Both the position numbers and the translations under genes were made by a program. The notes under the pieces were generated by a model. The model ran no database searches. It was not told where the DNA came from and was given only the letters and a program-made list of their open reading frames with translations. Of a DNA stretch of 64,000 bases, positions 1-8,548 are shown piece after piece. The stretch's first letter is position 1, and every line of letters starts with the position of its first letter. This DNA comes from Pseudomonas sp. S35 (GTDB taxonomy: Bacteria > Pseudomonadota > Gammaproteobacteria > Pseudomonadales > Pseudomonadaceae): the NCBI RefSeq assembly GCF_009866765.1, contig NZ_CP019431.1:3100001-3164000 (forward strand). The letters are read 5' to 3'.

Positions 1-1021
1 CGATGGAACCGCGGACAAAGATCGTCGGGTCATAGGCGATGCGGTAATCCATGCCCGCCGGGAAGCTCTTTTTCAGCTCGGCCATCTTGGCGCGCACATC
101 GTTGGAGATGTCGATGGCATTGGAGCCGGGACGCTGGAAGATCGGAATGGCCACGGCGGGCTGGTTATCGATCAGCGAGCGCAGTGCGTACTGGCTGGAC
201 CCCAACTCGACGCGGGCGATGTCCTTGAGGCGCGTGATTTCACCGTTGGCGCCGGCGCGAATCACAATGTTCTCGAACTCTTCCTCGGTGACCAGGCGGC
301 CCTGGGTATTGACCGACAACTGGAAGCTGGTGTCACTCGGCGCAGGTTGTGCGCCCAGGGCACCGGCCGCGACCTGGCGGTTTTGCTCGCGGATTGCGGT
401 CACCACGTCGGTGGCGGTCAGGTTGCGCGAGGCGGTCTTGTTCGGGTCCAGCCAGACGCGCAGGGAGTAGTCACCCATGCCGAACAACTGCACGTCACCC
501 ACGCCACCCAAGCGGGCCAGCTCATCCTTGATATTGAGGATGGCGTAGTTGGACAGGTACAGCATGTCGTAACGCTGATCCGGTGAGGTCAAGTGCACCA
601 CCATGGTCAGGTCGGGGGAGGCCTTGTCCACGGTGATACCGATGCGGGTCACTTCCTCAGGCAGTTTGGGCTGAGTCCGCGTCACACGGTTTTGTACCTG
701 CACCTGCGCGTTGTCCAGGTCGGTGCCCAGGGCGAAGGTGATGGTCAGGGTCAGCTTGCCGTCGGCGGTGGATTGCGAGGACATGTACAGCATGTTCTCG
801 ACGCCGGTGATCGCCTGTTCCAGCGGAGCGGCCACAGTTTCGCCGATGACCTTGGGGTTGGCACCAGGGAAGTTGGCACGCACGACGACCGTCGGCGGTA
901 CCACTTCCGGGTATTCGCTGATCGGCAATTGGAACAGCGAGATCGCGCCGGCGATCAGGATCAACAGCGAAAGCACCGCTGCGAAGATCGGCCGCGAAAT
1001 GAAGAACTTGGAAAAATTCAT
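1..1021 (-). CDS. mexF: RND efflux pump inner-membrane transporter MexF, N-terminal part
   Basis: Partial gene: it starts at 1021 and runs off the left edge, leaving about 340 codons of a protein usually near 1,060 aa. It would be the proton-driven inner-membrane pump of a MexEF-OprN-type tripartite drug exporter. The N-terminus reads MNFSKFFISRPIFAAVLSLL, with the first membrane helix of the HAE1 RND family. It is followed by porter-domain sequence typical of MexF, including the GETVAAPLEQAITGVENMLY segment and LGGVGDVQLFG. It lies 15 bp downstream of mexE on the same strand, so the two are surely one operon; an outer-membrane channel gene would be expected beyond the edge. The visible portion is intact. 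Confidence 0.95.
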   Translation of the reverse strand, partial: MNFSKFFISRPIFAAVLSLLILIAGAISLFQLPISEYPEVVPPTVVVRANFPGANPKVIGETVAAPLEQAITGVENMLYMSSQSTADGKLTLTITFALGTDLDNAQVQVQNRVTRTQPKLPEEVTRIGITVDKASPDLTMVVHLTSPDQRYDMLYLSNYAILNIKDELARLGGVGDVQLFGMGDYSLRVWLDPNKTASRNLTATDVVTAIREQNRQVAAGALGAQPAPSDTSFQLSVNTQGRLVTEEEFENIVIRAGANGEITRLKDIARVELGSSQYALRSLIDNQPAVAIPIFQRPGSNAIDISNDVRAKMAELKKSFPAGMDYRIAYDPTIFVRGSI

Positions 1022-1036
1022 CTTGAGTCGTATCCC

Positions 1037-2278
1037 TTAACCGCGTGGAGACGCAACGGCTGCGAGCTTGGGCGCGGTTTTTTCCGGCGCCACTTGCTCC
1101 AGGTTGCTGGCTTCAAGCGCTTGTCGTTGTTGGGCCAAGGCGGCGAGGGTTTCCTGGCTGGCCATCGGAATGGTTTCCGGCGCGACCGGCGAGCCGGGAC
1201 GCACGCGCTGCAGGCCCTTGACGATAATCGTGTCGTCCTTGTTCAGGCCGCTGCGCACAATGCGCAAACCTTCGATCTTCGGCCCCAGTTCCACGGCGCG
1301 GTAGGCTGGCTTGTCGCCGTCCATCACCAGCACGAACTTCTTGCCCAGGTCGGTGCCCACGGCTTCATCGTTGATCAGCACGGCGGAGTAGGTGCCGCTG
1401 CCCACCAGCTTCAGGCGTGCGTAGAGGCCAGGGGTGTATTCGCCCTTGCTGTTATCGAACACGGCGCGCCCACGGATGGTGCCGGTGGCCGGGTTGACCT
1501 GGTTGTCGACGAAGTTCATCTGGCCCAGGTGCGGGTTGCCGGTTTCATTCGACAGGCCCAGGTACACCGGGGTGGTGGCGCCACGGCGGCCTTGGCGGGC
1601 CAGTTCGGTGTACTTGAGGTACACGCGCTCATCGGCGTCGAAGTAGGCGTAGACCTTGTCGGTGGACACCACGCTGGTCAGCGCGGTGGTATCGGCCGTC
1701 ACCAGGTTGCCGGCGGTGATTTCAGCCCGGCTGACGCGGCCGCTGATCGGCGAGCTCACGCGGGTAAAGCTCAGGTTCAACTTGGCCAGGTCCAACTGCG
1801 CCTGGATCCCGGCGACAGCAGCGCGGGCTTCCTGGGCGGCGGTGGTGCGCGAGTCGGCCAGTTCGGCGGAGATCGCATTGCTCTGGCGCAGGCGTTCGCC
1901 GCGTTGGGCTTCGTTGTCGCTGCGGGTGGCGGCGGCTTTGGTTTGTGCAAGCTGGGCTTCAAGGCGGCGCACTTCAGCCTGGAACGGACGCGGGTCGATC
2001 TGGAACAGCAGGTCGCCTTTCTTGACCAAAGCGCCTTCGGTGAAAGCGACTTGGTCAATCTGGCCCGACACGCGTGGACGGATCTGTACGGTTTCCGGTG
2101 CTTCCAGGCGGCCGGTGAATTCGTCCCACTCGTTGACCGGTTGTTCCAGCACCTTGGCCACACTGACTTTGGCTGCAGGCATGGCGGCCGCTTGGTCCGG
2201 GGCCTTGCCGCATGCGCTCATCACCACCACGGCCAGAATCGCCAGGGGGAAGCGCAAATGTTTGAGTGACTGTTCCAT
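1037..2278 (-). CDS. mexE: RND efflux periplasmic adaptor subunit MexE
   Basis: This 413-aa membrane-fusion protein links the MexF pump to an outer-membrane channel. The N-terminus is a lipoprotein signal: hydrophobic residues 8-20, then a lipobox ending in Cys23 (MSAC). Lipoyl/barrel-sandwich motifs follow (RPRVSGQIDQVAFTEGALVKKG begins this domain), then an alpha-hairpin rich in Ala/Gln/Glu and a second lipoyl half (FTRVSSPISGRVSRAEIT). I chose the ATG at 2278, immediately before the lipoprotein signal; an in-frame extension to 2317 adds only non-signal residues. It is first in the operon with mexF. Assignment to the MexE rather than the MexA branch rests on the partner permease and on overall wording of the sequence. 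Confidence 0.9.
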   Translation of the reverse strand: MEQSLKHLRFPLAILAVVVMSACGKAPDQAAAMPAAKVSVAKVLEQPVNEWDEFTGRLEAPETVQIRPRVSGQIDQVAFTEGALVKKGDLLFQIDPRPFQAEVRRLEAQLAQTKAAATRSDNEAQRGERLRQSNAISAELADSRTTAAQEARAAVAGIQAQLDLAKLNLSFTRVSSPISGRVSRAEITAGNLVTADTTALTSVVSTDKVYAYFDADERVYLKYTELARQGRRGATTPVYLGLSNETGNPHLGQMNFVDNQVNPATGTIRGRAVFDNSKGEYTPGLYARLKLVGSGTYSAVLINDEAVGTDLGKKFVLVMDGDKPAYRAVELGPKIEGLRIVRSGLNKDDTIIVKGLQRVRPGSPVAPETIPMASQETLAALAQQRQALEASNLEQVAPEKTAPKLAAVASPRG

Positions 2279-2362
2279 GAGGTGCATCCGCCAATGTATT
2301 TGAGATGGGCGGATCATGCGCGGCGATGTGCTATGTCACGAATCGAATGAAGCAAAGGTAAC

Positions 2363-2379
2363 TATCATTCGGAATGATA
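2363..2379. promoter_or_regulatory. Perfect 17-bp inverted repeat upstream of mexE
   Basis: TATCATTC-G-GAATGATA is a perfect inverted repeat with 8-bp arms around one base. It lies 84 bp upstream of the mexE start and 111 bp upstream of the divergent 2491 gene. The core also fits a T-N11-A LysR-type box. It is a plausible repressor or activator operator for either direction. No regulator gene is adjacent, so its ligand and partner are unknown. Confidence 0.45.
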
Positions 2380-2490
2380 TAAGCGCGAGATTAGCCCTCT
2401 AGCATGGGGGTTTCGTTAGGGTGCTATCAATGGCCGTGATAACAAAGCACTGTTGCGCGGCGTGCAAGCAATGTCGATTTAGGCACCTGT

Positions 2491-4233
2491 ATGGTTACTA
2501 TTGCGCATGCAGATATTTCGACCCGGAAGTCATTCATGACCATGCTCCAAACGTCGCTCCGTAAAAATGTCAGGGTTCAGAGCAACACCTTTTCCCTTGC
2601 GCTCAGCCAGACCCTGACGGTCTTGTCCGAGCGAATCAGCCAGGCTCAAGCCAGCATTAGCGCGATCAACCGCCTGAGTTTACGCAGCGCCGAAAGGGAG
2701 CGCATCAATGCCCTGGCTCCGACCCTGACGCGCGTGCAGAAGTGCCAACAGCAGTTCGATCAGCAGAAAAGTGAAGGGTACGGGTTCGGTTGGCTGCTCA
2801 GCCCGTTGGATACGCATCAGGCGTCCGTTGAACTCAAAGCAGCGCGGCTCCAGCATGAGCAAGCAATCCTGGCTTTCGATGAGCCGGCCATCACGGCACA
2901 ACGCGACAGCGACATCGACGAGCACAACCGCTACGTCGCTGGCCAGCACGAGGAACAGTTCAAACTCAAGGCGCTATTGGAGAAGCTTCTCAAATCCCAG
3001 CGCCAGTTGAAGGACTTCGAGTTGGCCGCGACAGACGCTTTGGCCGCTGCGAAAGGCAACGGATGGCTGGCGCCTGATTTCGCCGTAACCTTGGCCCGGG
3101 TGATTGACCTTGTGCGCGAGGTGAAAATGCCACAAGCCCACGACTGCCTGGGGCAACTGGTCTTTCAGAAAACACCGGATGTGGCAGCCTATGCCAAGCT
3201 GCGCAAGCGGGCCGAAGGCATTCGCGAATGCGCCAATCGGGATCACTTCGGCATTGCGGTGACGGGCGGCTTCCCCAATATTGTCGCGGCCAGCGCCAGG
3301 CTGGCGGCGGCAAACATGCAACGCGACTCAGCCAGTCAGCTGTTGCAATGTCGTCAAACTGCCGACCAGTGGCAACTGCTGAGCCAATTGGCGACTTCAC
3401 CCACCCACCTGTCCATTGATGTGCTCTGGGCGATCTACTGGGCGATGTTTCAGTGCCAACAGGAAATGGCCAGGTTCCTGAACAGCGCGGCGGCTATCGA
3501 AGATCTGTTGAACGGCCGGTTCAGCGCCTACGTCGAGCACTGGCTCGGGGGCTGGGCGTCCAAACAGATTCCACAATTCGGCTACCCTATGTCCCACTCT
3601 TTCCTTGGCACGCTGCAACTGGCGGGTAAGCCGGAAGAAAGCCGTTTAGGGGCCGACCTTGGCGTCATTATTTCTTTGAACATTGGTGGTCTGGTCTGTC
3701 GCAAAGCCGTGCTTTTGCAGGCCAAACGGGCAAAGGACTGGGTCGCCGATGTTGGCAGTAAAAAAGGCCAGCTACCCAAGCTGTCCAAGTTGCCGCGGGG
3801 CGGTTACTACCTGTTTTATCACGAGTCTGCGAACCTGCAATTGGCCACTGCGGTTCCAACGGTCAGCTCTGCTCAAGCGTTGGAGCAGCTGTTGCTCACG
3901 GCGGGCAAAAACCCGGATGGCACCTACCTGCCCATCGACGTGCGTGAGACGGGTTGGGATTGGGCGAGCTTTATGAGTTTTGGCCTGTGTGACGCCAATT
4001 CGGAGATCGGTGAGCCGTTCGACACCATTGATGACGCGCTGCGGATTCTGGGCAGTGGCGAGACCGGCGCGCTGCCCCTTCGGCTGTTCGTGGTCGCTAT
4101 CGAGGATGAACCGTACGTTCGTGAGATGGCGCAGCGTGTGCGTGAGCGCTACGTAGACCTGCAAGAGCCGCTGACCAAGAAAGAAAGGAAACAGTTGGAC
4201 GGGAATGAGCGTGGCCATAGCCACGGTATGTGA
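2491..4233 (+). CDS. Uncharacterised 580-aa protein with possible PD-(D/E)XK nuclease-like core
   Basis: I do not recognise this protein. The N-terminal third (residues about 20-190) is helical and rich in Gln, Glu, Leu and Ala, probably a coiled coil; there is no signal peptide. Around residues 380-440 the pattern changes to alternating hydrophobic strands: D389 (GADLGVIISL), then VLLQAK with Q410 and K412, then GYYLFYHES. A D...(E/Q)-x-K arrangement with acidic residues just upstream (E382-E383) fits the core of PD-(D/E)XK phosphodiesterases. That fit is my inference and not a family match. The tail is charged and ends with a His-rich segment. Start is uncertain: ATG 2491 is the outer limit, while ATG 2536 is preceded by a better GGAAG site. 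It stands alone, divergent from mexE, and ends at a strong terminator. Confidence 0.75.
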   Translation: MVTIAHADISTRKSFMTMLQTSLRKNVRVQSNTFSLALSQTLTVLSERISQAQASISAINRLSLRSAERERINALAPTLTRVQKCQQQFDQQKSEGYGFGWLLSPLDTHQASVELKAARLQHEQAILAFDEPAITAQRDSDIDEHNRYVAGQHEEQFKLKALLEKLLKSQRQLKDFELAATDALAAAKGNGWLAPDFAVTLARVIDLVREVKMPQAHDCLGQLVFQKTPDVAAYAKLRKRAEGIRECANRDHFGIAVTGGFPNIVAASARLAAANMQRDSASQLLQCRQTADQWQLLSQLATSPTHLSIDVLWAIYWAMFQCQQEMARFLNSAAAIEDLLNGRFSAYVEHWLGGWASKQIPQFGYPMSHSFLGTLQLAGKPEESRLGADLGVIISLNIGGLVCRKAVLLQAKRAKDWVADVGSKKGQLPKLSKLPRGGYYLFYHESANLQLATAVPTVSSAQALEQLLLTAGKNPDGTYLPIDVRETGWDWASFMSFGLCDANSEIGEPFDTIDDALRILGSGETGALPLRLFVVAIEDEPYVREMAQRVRERYVDLQEPLTKKERKQLDGNERGHSHGM

Positions 4234-4272
4234 AGCGTCAAGGACCTGCCTGCCGTGTGCCTGAGAGCACCG

Positions 4273-4310
4273 GGGCTGCGAGCTAACCGCGCTCGCAGCC
4301 CTGGTTTTTT
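4273..4310 (+). terminator. Rho-independent terminator of the 2491-4233 gene
   Basis: An 11-bp GC-rich perfect stem (GGGCTGCGAGC at 4273-4283 and its complement at 4291-4301) encloses a 7-nt loop and is followed by TGG and six T. It reads as a plus-strand intrinsic terminator 39 bp after the upstream stop codon. The T-run overlaps the stop codon of the convergent oxidoreductase gene. Confidence 0.88.
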
Positions 4311-6519
4311 ACGCGGTACCGAACCCGACCAGCACCGTCAGCGCCCCTTGGTTATCCCCCAGCCCAATTCCATACCGCCCCTCCAGATCATCGTTGATGC
4401 ACAACTGCAATTCCCCCGTCTGCCCCGCTGGAATCTCGGCCAGATCCCCCACCAGGAACGGCATCCCGCTGCTGCCCACGCGGCCGATCAGCGCGCCTTC
4501 GTTCGCACCGGGCAAGGTGTAGCCCGCCTTGGCGATCAACCCCGGGCTGCCGTTGCCATCGACCATGCCGCCCACCGGGCTGGCCAGCCATTTACCACTG
4601 ACATAGCGCACCAGGCGCGGGCTCGGACCGCTGACCTGCACACCGGTGCCTTGCCACGGTTGGTTGGCCTGCACTTGCACGGTCACGGCTTTGAGGTCAT
4701 TGCACAGGGTGTCGCCGGCCTGGATCGACAGCGCGGCGATGGTCAGGCTCGGGTTGGACGTACCCGTGGTGGGGAACACACCATCGCCCACCAGGAACAG
4801 GTTGCTGTGGTCCCAACTGCGCTGGTACTTGTCGACCACCGAGGTGGTCGGATCGGCGCCCATGCGGTAGGTGCCCATCAAGTGCCCGGCGCCCTGGAAC
4901 GAATAGGACTCGCCTTGGTACGTGAACACCCCAGGCGGGATATCGGCGGTCAGCTCGGTGGCGCCCAGCAGTTCGGTGATGACGTGGCTGGCCAGAATCC
5001 GCGCCTGCTTAAAGCCCTCCTTGGTGTAGTCGGACAGGTCGTAGTGGATTTCCGGGCGGGGGATGCCCAGGCGGTCTTTGTACTGGCTGGACGGTACGAT
5101 GTAGCAGTTGGCGTTGTTCGGGTCTTCCTCCACTTGCTCCACCAGGAAACCCACACGAAATTGCCGGGTCAGCAGGTTGTTCAGTTGTTGTACCAGCGCC
5201 GTACCGAACAGCACCTGGGACGCGCCGGTGCCATTGGGCAGCGGGTTGGTGCGGCTGACGTTGGTGCCATCGATCAGGTCGGCGACGGTGGTGTAGGGGT
5301 CGCCGATGGGCCAGTTGAAGCCCTCGTTGCCGATCTCGATGCGCCACGCGGCGCGCTGGCTGCGAAAGGCGCCGTCGCGCAGGCTTTCGATGCCGGAGGT
5401 GGACACCGGGCCGCGGTACGGGAACACCCTCTTGCCTTCGGGCATCAGGCCCCAGGCCAGGTAGATCGGGTGGTCCGCCAGGCTGCGGCCGACTTGGCCA
5501 CTGCTGTTGGCCACACCGTTGGGCCAGGTGCTGCTGGTGGAGTTGAGCAGCAGTTTGGGCGTCTCGATGGCGTGGGCAGCGATCACATAGCGCTGGCCCA
5601 CGGCAACCCCGGTACCGGTCGCCGGCCCATCGCCAAGTTGGTACTGAATGAACTCAATGCCACTCACGCTCTTGTCTGCTGCCACCGTGACCTTGCTCGC
5701 CACGGTCTTGTACAGCACCCGCACATTGCCGGTGTTGAGCGCATTGTTCAGGGTCACCGTGGCGTCGTACTTGGCCTGGATCGGACAGATCGGCGTGCAG
5801 TTGGTATTGCCCGCGCACACCCGCCGCCCGGCATACGGCTGGGAGTTGCGCCCGGCCGGTGTCGGGCTGACCACCAGGGGCAGACCTTGGAACGATTGAC
5901 CCTGCACCGCACTGACGAAACTGCCGTCCACCAGCGATAGCGCAATGCTGGTCATCGGGTATTCATAGTTTGTCGGGAAGGTGATGCCCAGGTAGGCCTG
6001 GTCGGCGACGTTGGCGGCCACACCGATTTCCGCTTCGGCGCGGCAGTAAGCGCTTTGCAGGTCGTTGTAGCCGATCGGCCAATCCACGCCCACGCCATAC
6101 AGGGATTTCATGCGGAAATCATTGGGCAGCATGCGCAGGCAGGTGGCGACCCAATGCCAGGTAGTGCCGCCACCCACGCGTTCATAGGTGCTGGTGAACG
6201 GCAGCGGGCCTTTCTGCACCAGGTAACTGACGTCGGGGTTGTTCCAGCCCAGGATCAGGTCGGCAATGGTCGCCCGTGGCGCATTCTGTTCCGCCGGGTT
6301 GCGCGCCGGGCTCAGGGTGCTGACTGGCGGGTAGGGCGATTCGGGGGTCTTCAGGGTGGCGGTGTAGAAACGCTCCAGGTACTGGTTTCGGTTGGCCGGG
6401 ACTTGCGGGCCAGATTCCAGCACCAGCACCTTCACCCCCGCCAAGCCCAGTTGATAGGCAATGATGCTGCCCGCCAGGCCAGCACCGACGATTACCACGT
6501 CTGCTTGTTCGGTACTCAT
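4309..6519 (-). CDS. GMC-family FAD-dependent oxidoreductase, large dehydrogenase subunit
   Basis: The product is 736 aa. It opens with an FAD-binding Rossmann fingerprint, VVIVGAGLAGS (residues 8-18), followed by VLVLESGP. Near the C-terminus it has the GMC signature region, with HLMGTYRMG and later GDGVFPTTGTSNPSLTIAAL, the flavin-proximal end of the family. Such proteins oxidise sugars, polyols or alcohols and pass electrons to a cytochrome. It has no signal peptide of its own, fitting export with a partner small subunit. The start at 6519 is set by the CAGGAG site upstream and by the ATGA overlap with the preceding small-subunit gene. It carries an extra C-terminal tail of roughly 130 residues beyond the usual end. 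Substrate cannot be told. Confidence 0.88.
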   Translation of the reverse strand: MSTEQADVVIVGAGLAGSIIAYQLGLAGVKVLVLESGPQVPANRNQYLERFYTATLKTPESPYPPVSTLSPARNPAEQNAPRATIADLILGWNNPDVSYLVQKGPLPFTSTYERVGGGTTWHWVATCLRMLPNDFRMKSLYGVGVDWPIGYNDLQSAYCRAEAEIGVAANVADQAYLGITFPTNYEYPMTSIALSLVDGSFVSAVQGQSFQGLPLVVSPTPAGRNSQPYAGRRVCAGNTNCTPICPIQAKYDATVTLNNALNTGNVRVLYKTVASKVTVAADKSVSGIEFIQYQLGDGPATGTGVAVGQRYVIAAHAIETPKLLLNSTSSTWPNGVANSSGQVGRSLADHPIYLAWGLMPEGKRVFPYRGPVSTSGIESLRDGAFRSQRAAWRIEIGNEGFNWPIGDPYTTVADLIDGTNVSRTNPLPNGTGASQVLFGTALVQQLNNLLTRQFRVGFLVEQVEEDPNNANCYIVPSSQYKDRLGIPRPEIHYDLSDYTKEGFKQARILASHVITELLGATELTADIPPGVFTYQGESYSFQGAGHLMGTYRMGADPTTSVVDKYQRSWDHSNLFLVGDGVFPTTGTSNPSLTIAALSIQAGDTLCNDLKAVTVQVQANQPWQGTGVQVSGPSPRLVRYVSGKWLASPVGGMVDGNGSPGLIAKAGYTLPGANEGALIGRVGSSGMPFLVGDLAEIPAGQTGELQLCINDDLEGRYGIGLGDNQGALTVLVGFGTA

Positions 6520-7028
6520 GACGATGCTCCTGATTGCGGGCTGGCGGTGACCCCGGTGAAGTCTTCCAGGCTCGGCGGCGGGCTGTTCCAGTAACCAAAG
6601 AAGAACTCGCTGTAACCCATGGGATGGGCCTGGGCGATGCTCCATGCCCAGCTCTGGGTATAGGCCTCGGCACTGACCACGGTTTGTTCGTCCACCGGGA
6701 ACGCGCCTTGGGTGTACGGCTGGTACCACACGCCGAGTAGCCATAACTTCATGATTGCGCGCGCCGCCTGGGCGGTTTGCGTGGGGGCGGGTTGGCCGTT
6801 CTGCATCAGGATCGCGGTGCCGATTTGTTGTGGCGTCTGTTGTTCGGCCAGCAGCGCGGCGTATTGGGCGAGCAAGGCGCTGAGCACGCTTTGCCCCAGG
6901 CGCGGGCCGATGAAAGCGAGAAACGTGGTGGGCAGGCCGATCGGGTCCACGGACGGCGCGAGCAGTGCTTGGTCGATCCCCGTGAGCACCACGCTCAAGC
7001 CGGTGAAATTGTCCAGGTCGGTACTCAT
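6516..7028 (-). CDS. Dehydrogenase small subunit (sorbitol/fructose dehydrogenase small-subunit-like)
   Basis: This 170-aa protein is encoded between the cytochrome and GMC genes, overlapping each by 4 bp (ATGA at both ends). The conserved stretch with MKLWLLGVWYQPYTQG, later ending YTQSWAWSIAQAHPMGYSE, resembles the small subunits that accompany membrane-bound FAD-dependent polyol, gluconate and fructose dehydrogenases. Those subunits normally bring a Tat signal to export the complex. Here I see no clear twin-arginine signal at the N-terminus, which begins MSTDLDNFTG. How the complex reaches the periplasm is therefore unclear. Its function is inferred mainly from its partners. Confidence 0.72.
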   Translation of the reverse strand: MSTDLDNFTGLSVVLTGIDQALLAPSVDPIGLPTTFLAFIGPRLGQSVLSALLAQYAALLAEQQTPQQIGTAILMQNGQPAPTQTAQAARAIMKLWLLGVWYQPYTQGAFPVDEQTVVSAEAYTQSWAWSIAQAHPMGYSEFFFGYWNSPPPSLEDFTGVTASPQSGASS

Positions 7029-8392
7029 GGCTGACTCCTTGTCACACCGGTGGATTGGGCGCGTTCGAGCAGGTAGGTGAAGTCCGCGAAACTGGTGCGC
7101 GGCGATTGCGTCACGTGGGTGGCGGCATTGCCGTGACAGGCAATGCAACTCGACGAGGCCTGGGGCACGGTGCCCTGGATATACGTCTCCAGCGTGGCAT
7201 TGGCGAGGAACGACGGCGCCGGGTTGCCCAGCGGCTTGGTCGCGGAGATCTGGCACGGTGGCTGGCCGCTGAGGGTGGGCCACTGGGTGCTGATCAACTG
7301 GTAATTGGCCCACACGCTGTTGGGGTTAACCGTGCGCAGCAGCGTTTGGTAGGTGTTGTTGAGGGCCTTGGTTTCATCGGTCAGGGGGATTTCACGCACG
7401 ATCTGCGACGGCGTGGCCTTCACCGCAGGGTTCCAGGGCCGGGGTGGCGGTTGGTTGACCTCGGCATGGCTGCTGGCGTTGTAGAACAGATACGGGCCTT
7501 TGCGTTCGGCGGGCGGCGTGGTTTTTTCCGGCACATTGTCGACGTGCTCGAAGGTCGACCACACCCACTGTGGCGCACTGGTGGTCTTGTGCACGATATG
7601 CAGCCCCACCAGCCCCACCGGCTCGGCCACGCAAGACTCGGCCACCACTGGCCCCTTGCTTGGGTCGCTGTTGCCCGGCGTATACACCAGGGCATCGACG
7701 GTATGGAAACTGCCGGGCTTGTCGTTGCCGTCCAGCACTTTCCACGAGGCCTTGACCATCAGTGAACCCACGTCTCTGGTGGCCGGGTTGCCGCAACTGA
7801 ACGCCACGGCATTGGCCGGGCTGGCGGCAAAAAACGCCTGCTGGCCCTGGATGCTGTAGAGACCGTTGTTGACGATGCCATCAAACATCGACTGGTTGAC
7901 CACGATTTCATTGCGCGTGTACACGCCGCTCTGGTCCACCAGCGGGCCGCTTTGAAACGGCTGGATAAACTCGTCCAGCACATCCGGGACCTTGCCCATT
8001 TGTTGCAACAAACGCCCCGAACCCTTGCCCTCACAGGCCGCGGGCACATGGGCCGGCGCCTGCCAGCCCGCCGGCTTCTGCCCTTGGGGCAGAAAGATCT
8101 GATAGCTCTCCTTATAGCTTTCCCACACTGTGGCCGCGTCCTGCTGGCCGATCTGCATGCCGGTATTGGGGTTGCCATCGGCCAGGACCGGCCAGTTCAG
8201 CGCAATAAACGTTTGCCACGACATTTCATCGAAGTTGGTTTGCAGGCTGGTCAGGGAAAACGGCGGGGTCGCCGTGACATCGAAGGGGATTTGCGTAGAC
8301 AGCGTGGGGGCCGCGACGACCAGGGGGCTCAGCAACGCGCCGAATAGCGCACAGCCGAACCCGGGCCGGGGGCGATGGGTTTCCATTCTCAT
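7025..8392 (-). CDS. Secreted monohaem cytochrome c-like subunit of the GMC dehydrogenase
   Basis: A 455-aa protein with an N-terminal export signal (basic residues, then ALFGALLSPLVVAAP) and a single haem c motif, CIACH, at 416-420 near the C-terminus. The long region between has no motif I recognise. It is probably the electron-accepting cytochrome subunit of the dehydrogenase encoded next to it. Classical three-subunit sugar dehydrogenases use a three-haem cytochrome, so one haem in 455 residues is unusual. The start at 8392 has AGGAG six bases upstream. It is the first gene of the cytochrome, small-subunit, GMC operon and overlaps the next gene by ATGA. Confidence 0.75.
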   Translation of the reverse strand: MRMETHRPRPGFGCALFGALLSPLVVAAPTLSTQIPFDVTATPPFSLTSLQTNFDEMSWQTFIALNWPVLADGNPNTGMQIGQQDAATVWESYKESYQIFLPQGQKPAGWQAPAHVPAACEGKGSGRLLQQMGKVPDVLDEFIQPFQSGPLVDQSGVYTRNEIVVNQSMFDGIVNNGLYSIQGQQAFFAASPANAVAFSCGNPATRDVGSLMVKASWKVLDGNDKPGSFHTVDALVYTPGNSDPSKGPVVAESCVAEPVGLVGLHIVHKTTSAPQWVWSTFEHVDNVPEKTTPPAERKGPYLFYNASSHAEVNQPPPRPWNPAVKATPSQIVREIPLTDETKALNNTYQTLLRTVNPNSVWANYQLISTQWPTLSGQPPCQISATKPLGNPAPSFLANATLETYIQGTVPQASSSCIACHGNAATHVTQSPRTSFADFTYLLERAQSTGVTRSQP

Positions 8393-8513
8393 CGTTATCT
8401 CCTAGGCATCAGGCGCCAGGAGACAGTGGGTCCGTCATGGACTCTTCAATGCGCCTCCTGGCACGGGCTTGAGCGTAGATAAGCCTGCTGGGAAGGGTGT
8501 CGCGACCGCTAGA

Positions 8514-8528
8514 TTTATTCGTAATAAA
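8514..8528. promoter_or_regulatory. AT-rich palindrome upstream of the cytochrome/GMC operon
   Basis: TTTATT-CGT-AATAAA is a perfect 15-bp inverted repeat, 122 bp upstream of the cytochrome start. It sits in the only AT-rich patch of the 156-bp gap between the hydroxylase gene and the cytochrome gene. It may be an operator or part of the promoter; no regulator is assignable. Confidence 0.3.
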
Positions 8529-8548
8529 AACAATAGCTAGGAGTGGGT

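Noticed and set aside
593..2269. Long plus-strand open frame of 558 codons opposite mexE/mexF
   Set aside because: It is rich in His, Gln and Arg with no family motif and lies fully antisense to recognised efflux genes; such frames are common mirrors of GC-rich genes.
4255..5940. Plus-strand open frame of 561 codons opposite the GMC oxidoreductase
   Set aside because: Composition is that of an antisense mirror (His/Arg/Gly-rich), and it would begin on the terminator hairpin at 4273-4310.
6520..6744. N-terminal extension of the GMC oxidoreductase frame
   Set aside because: The extra residues precede the FAD fingerprint, are low-complexity, overlap the small-subunit gene, and lack a ribosome-binding site; the start at 6519 is supported by CAGGAG.
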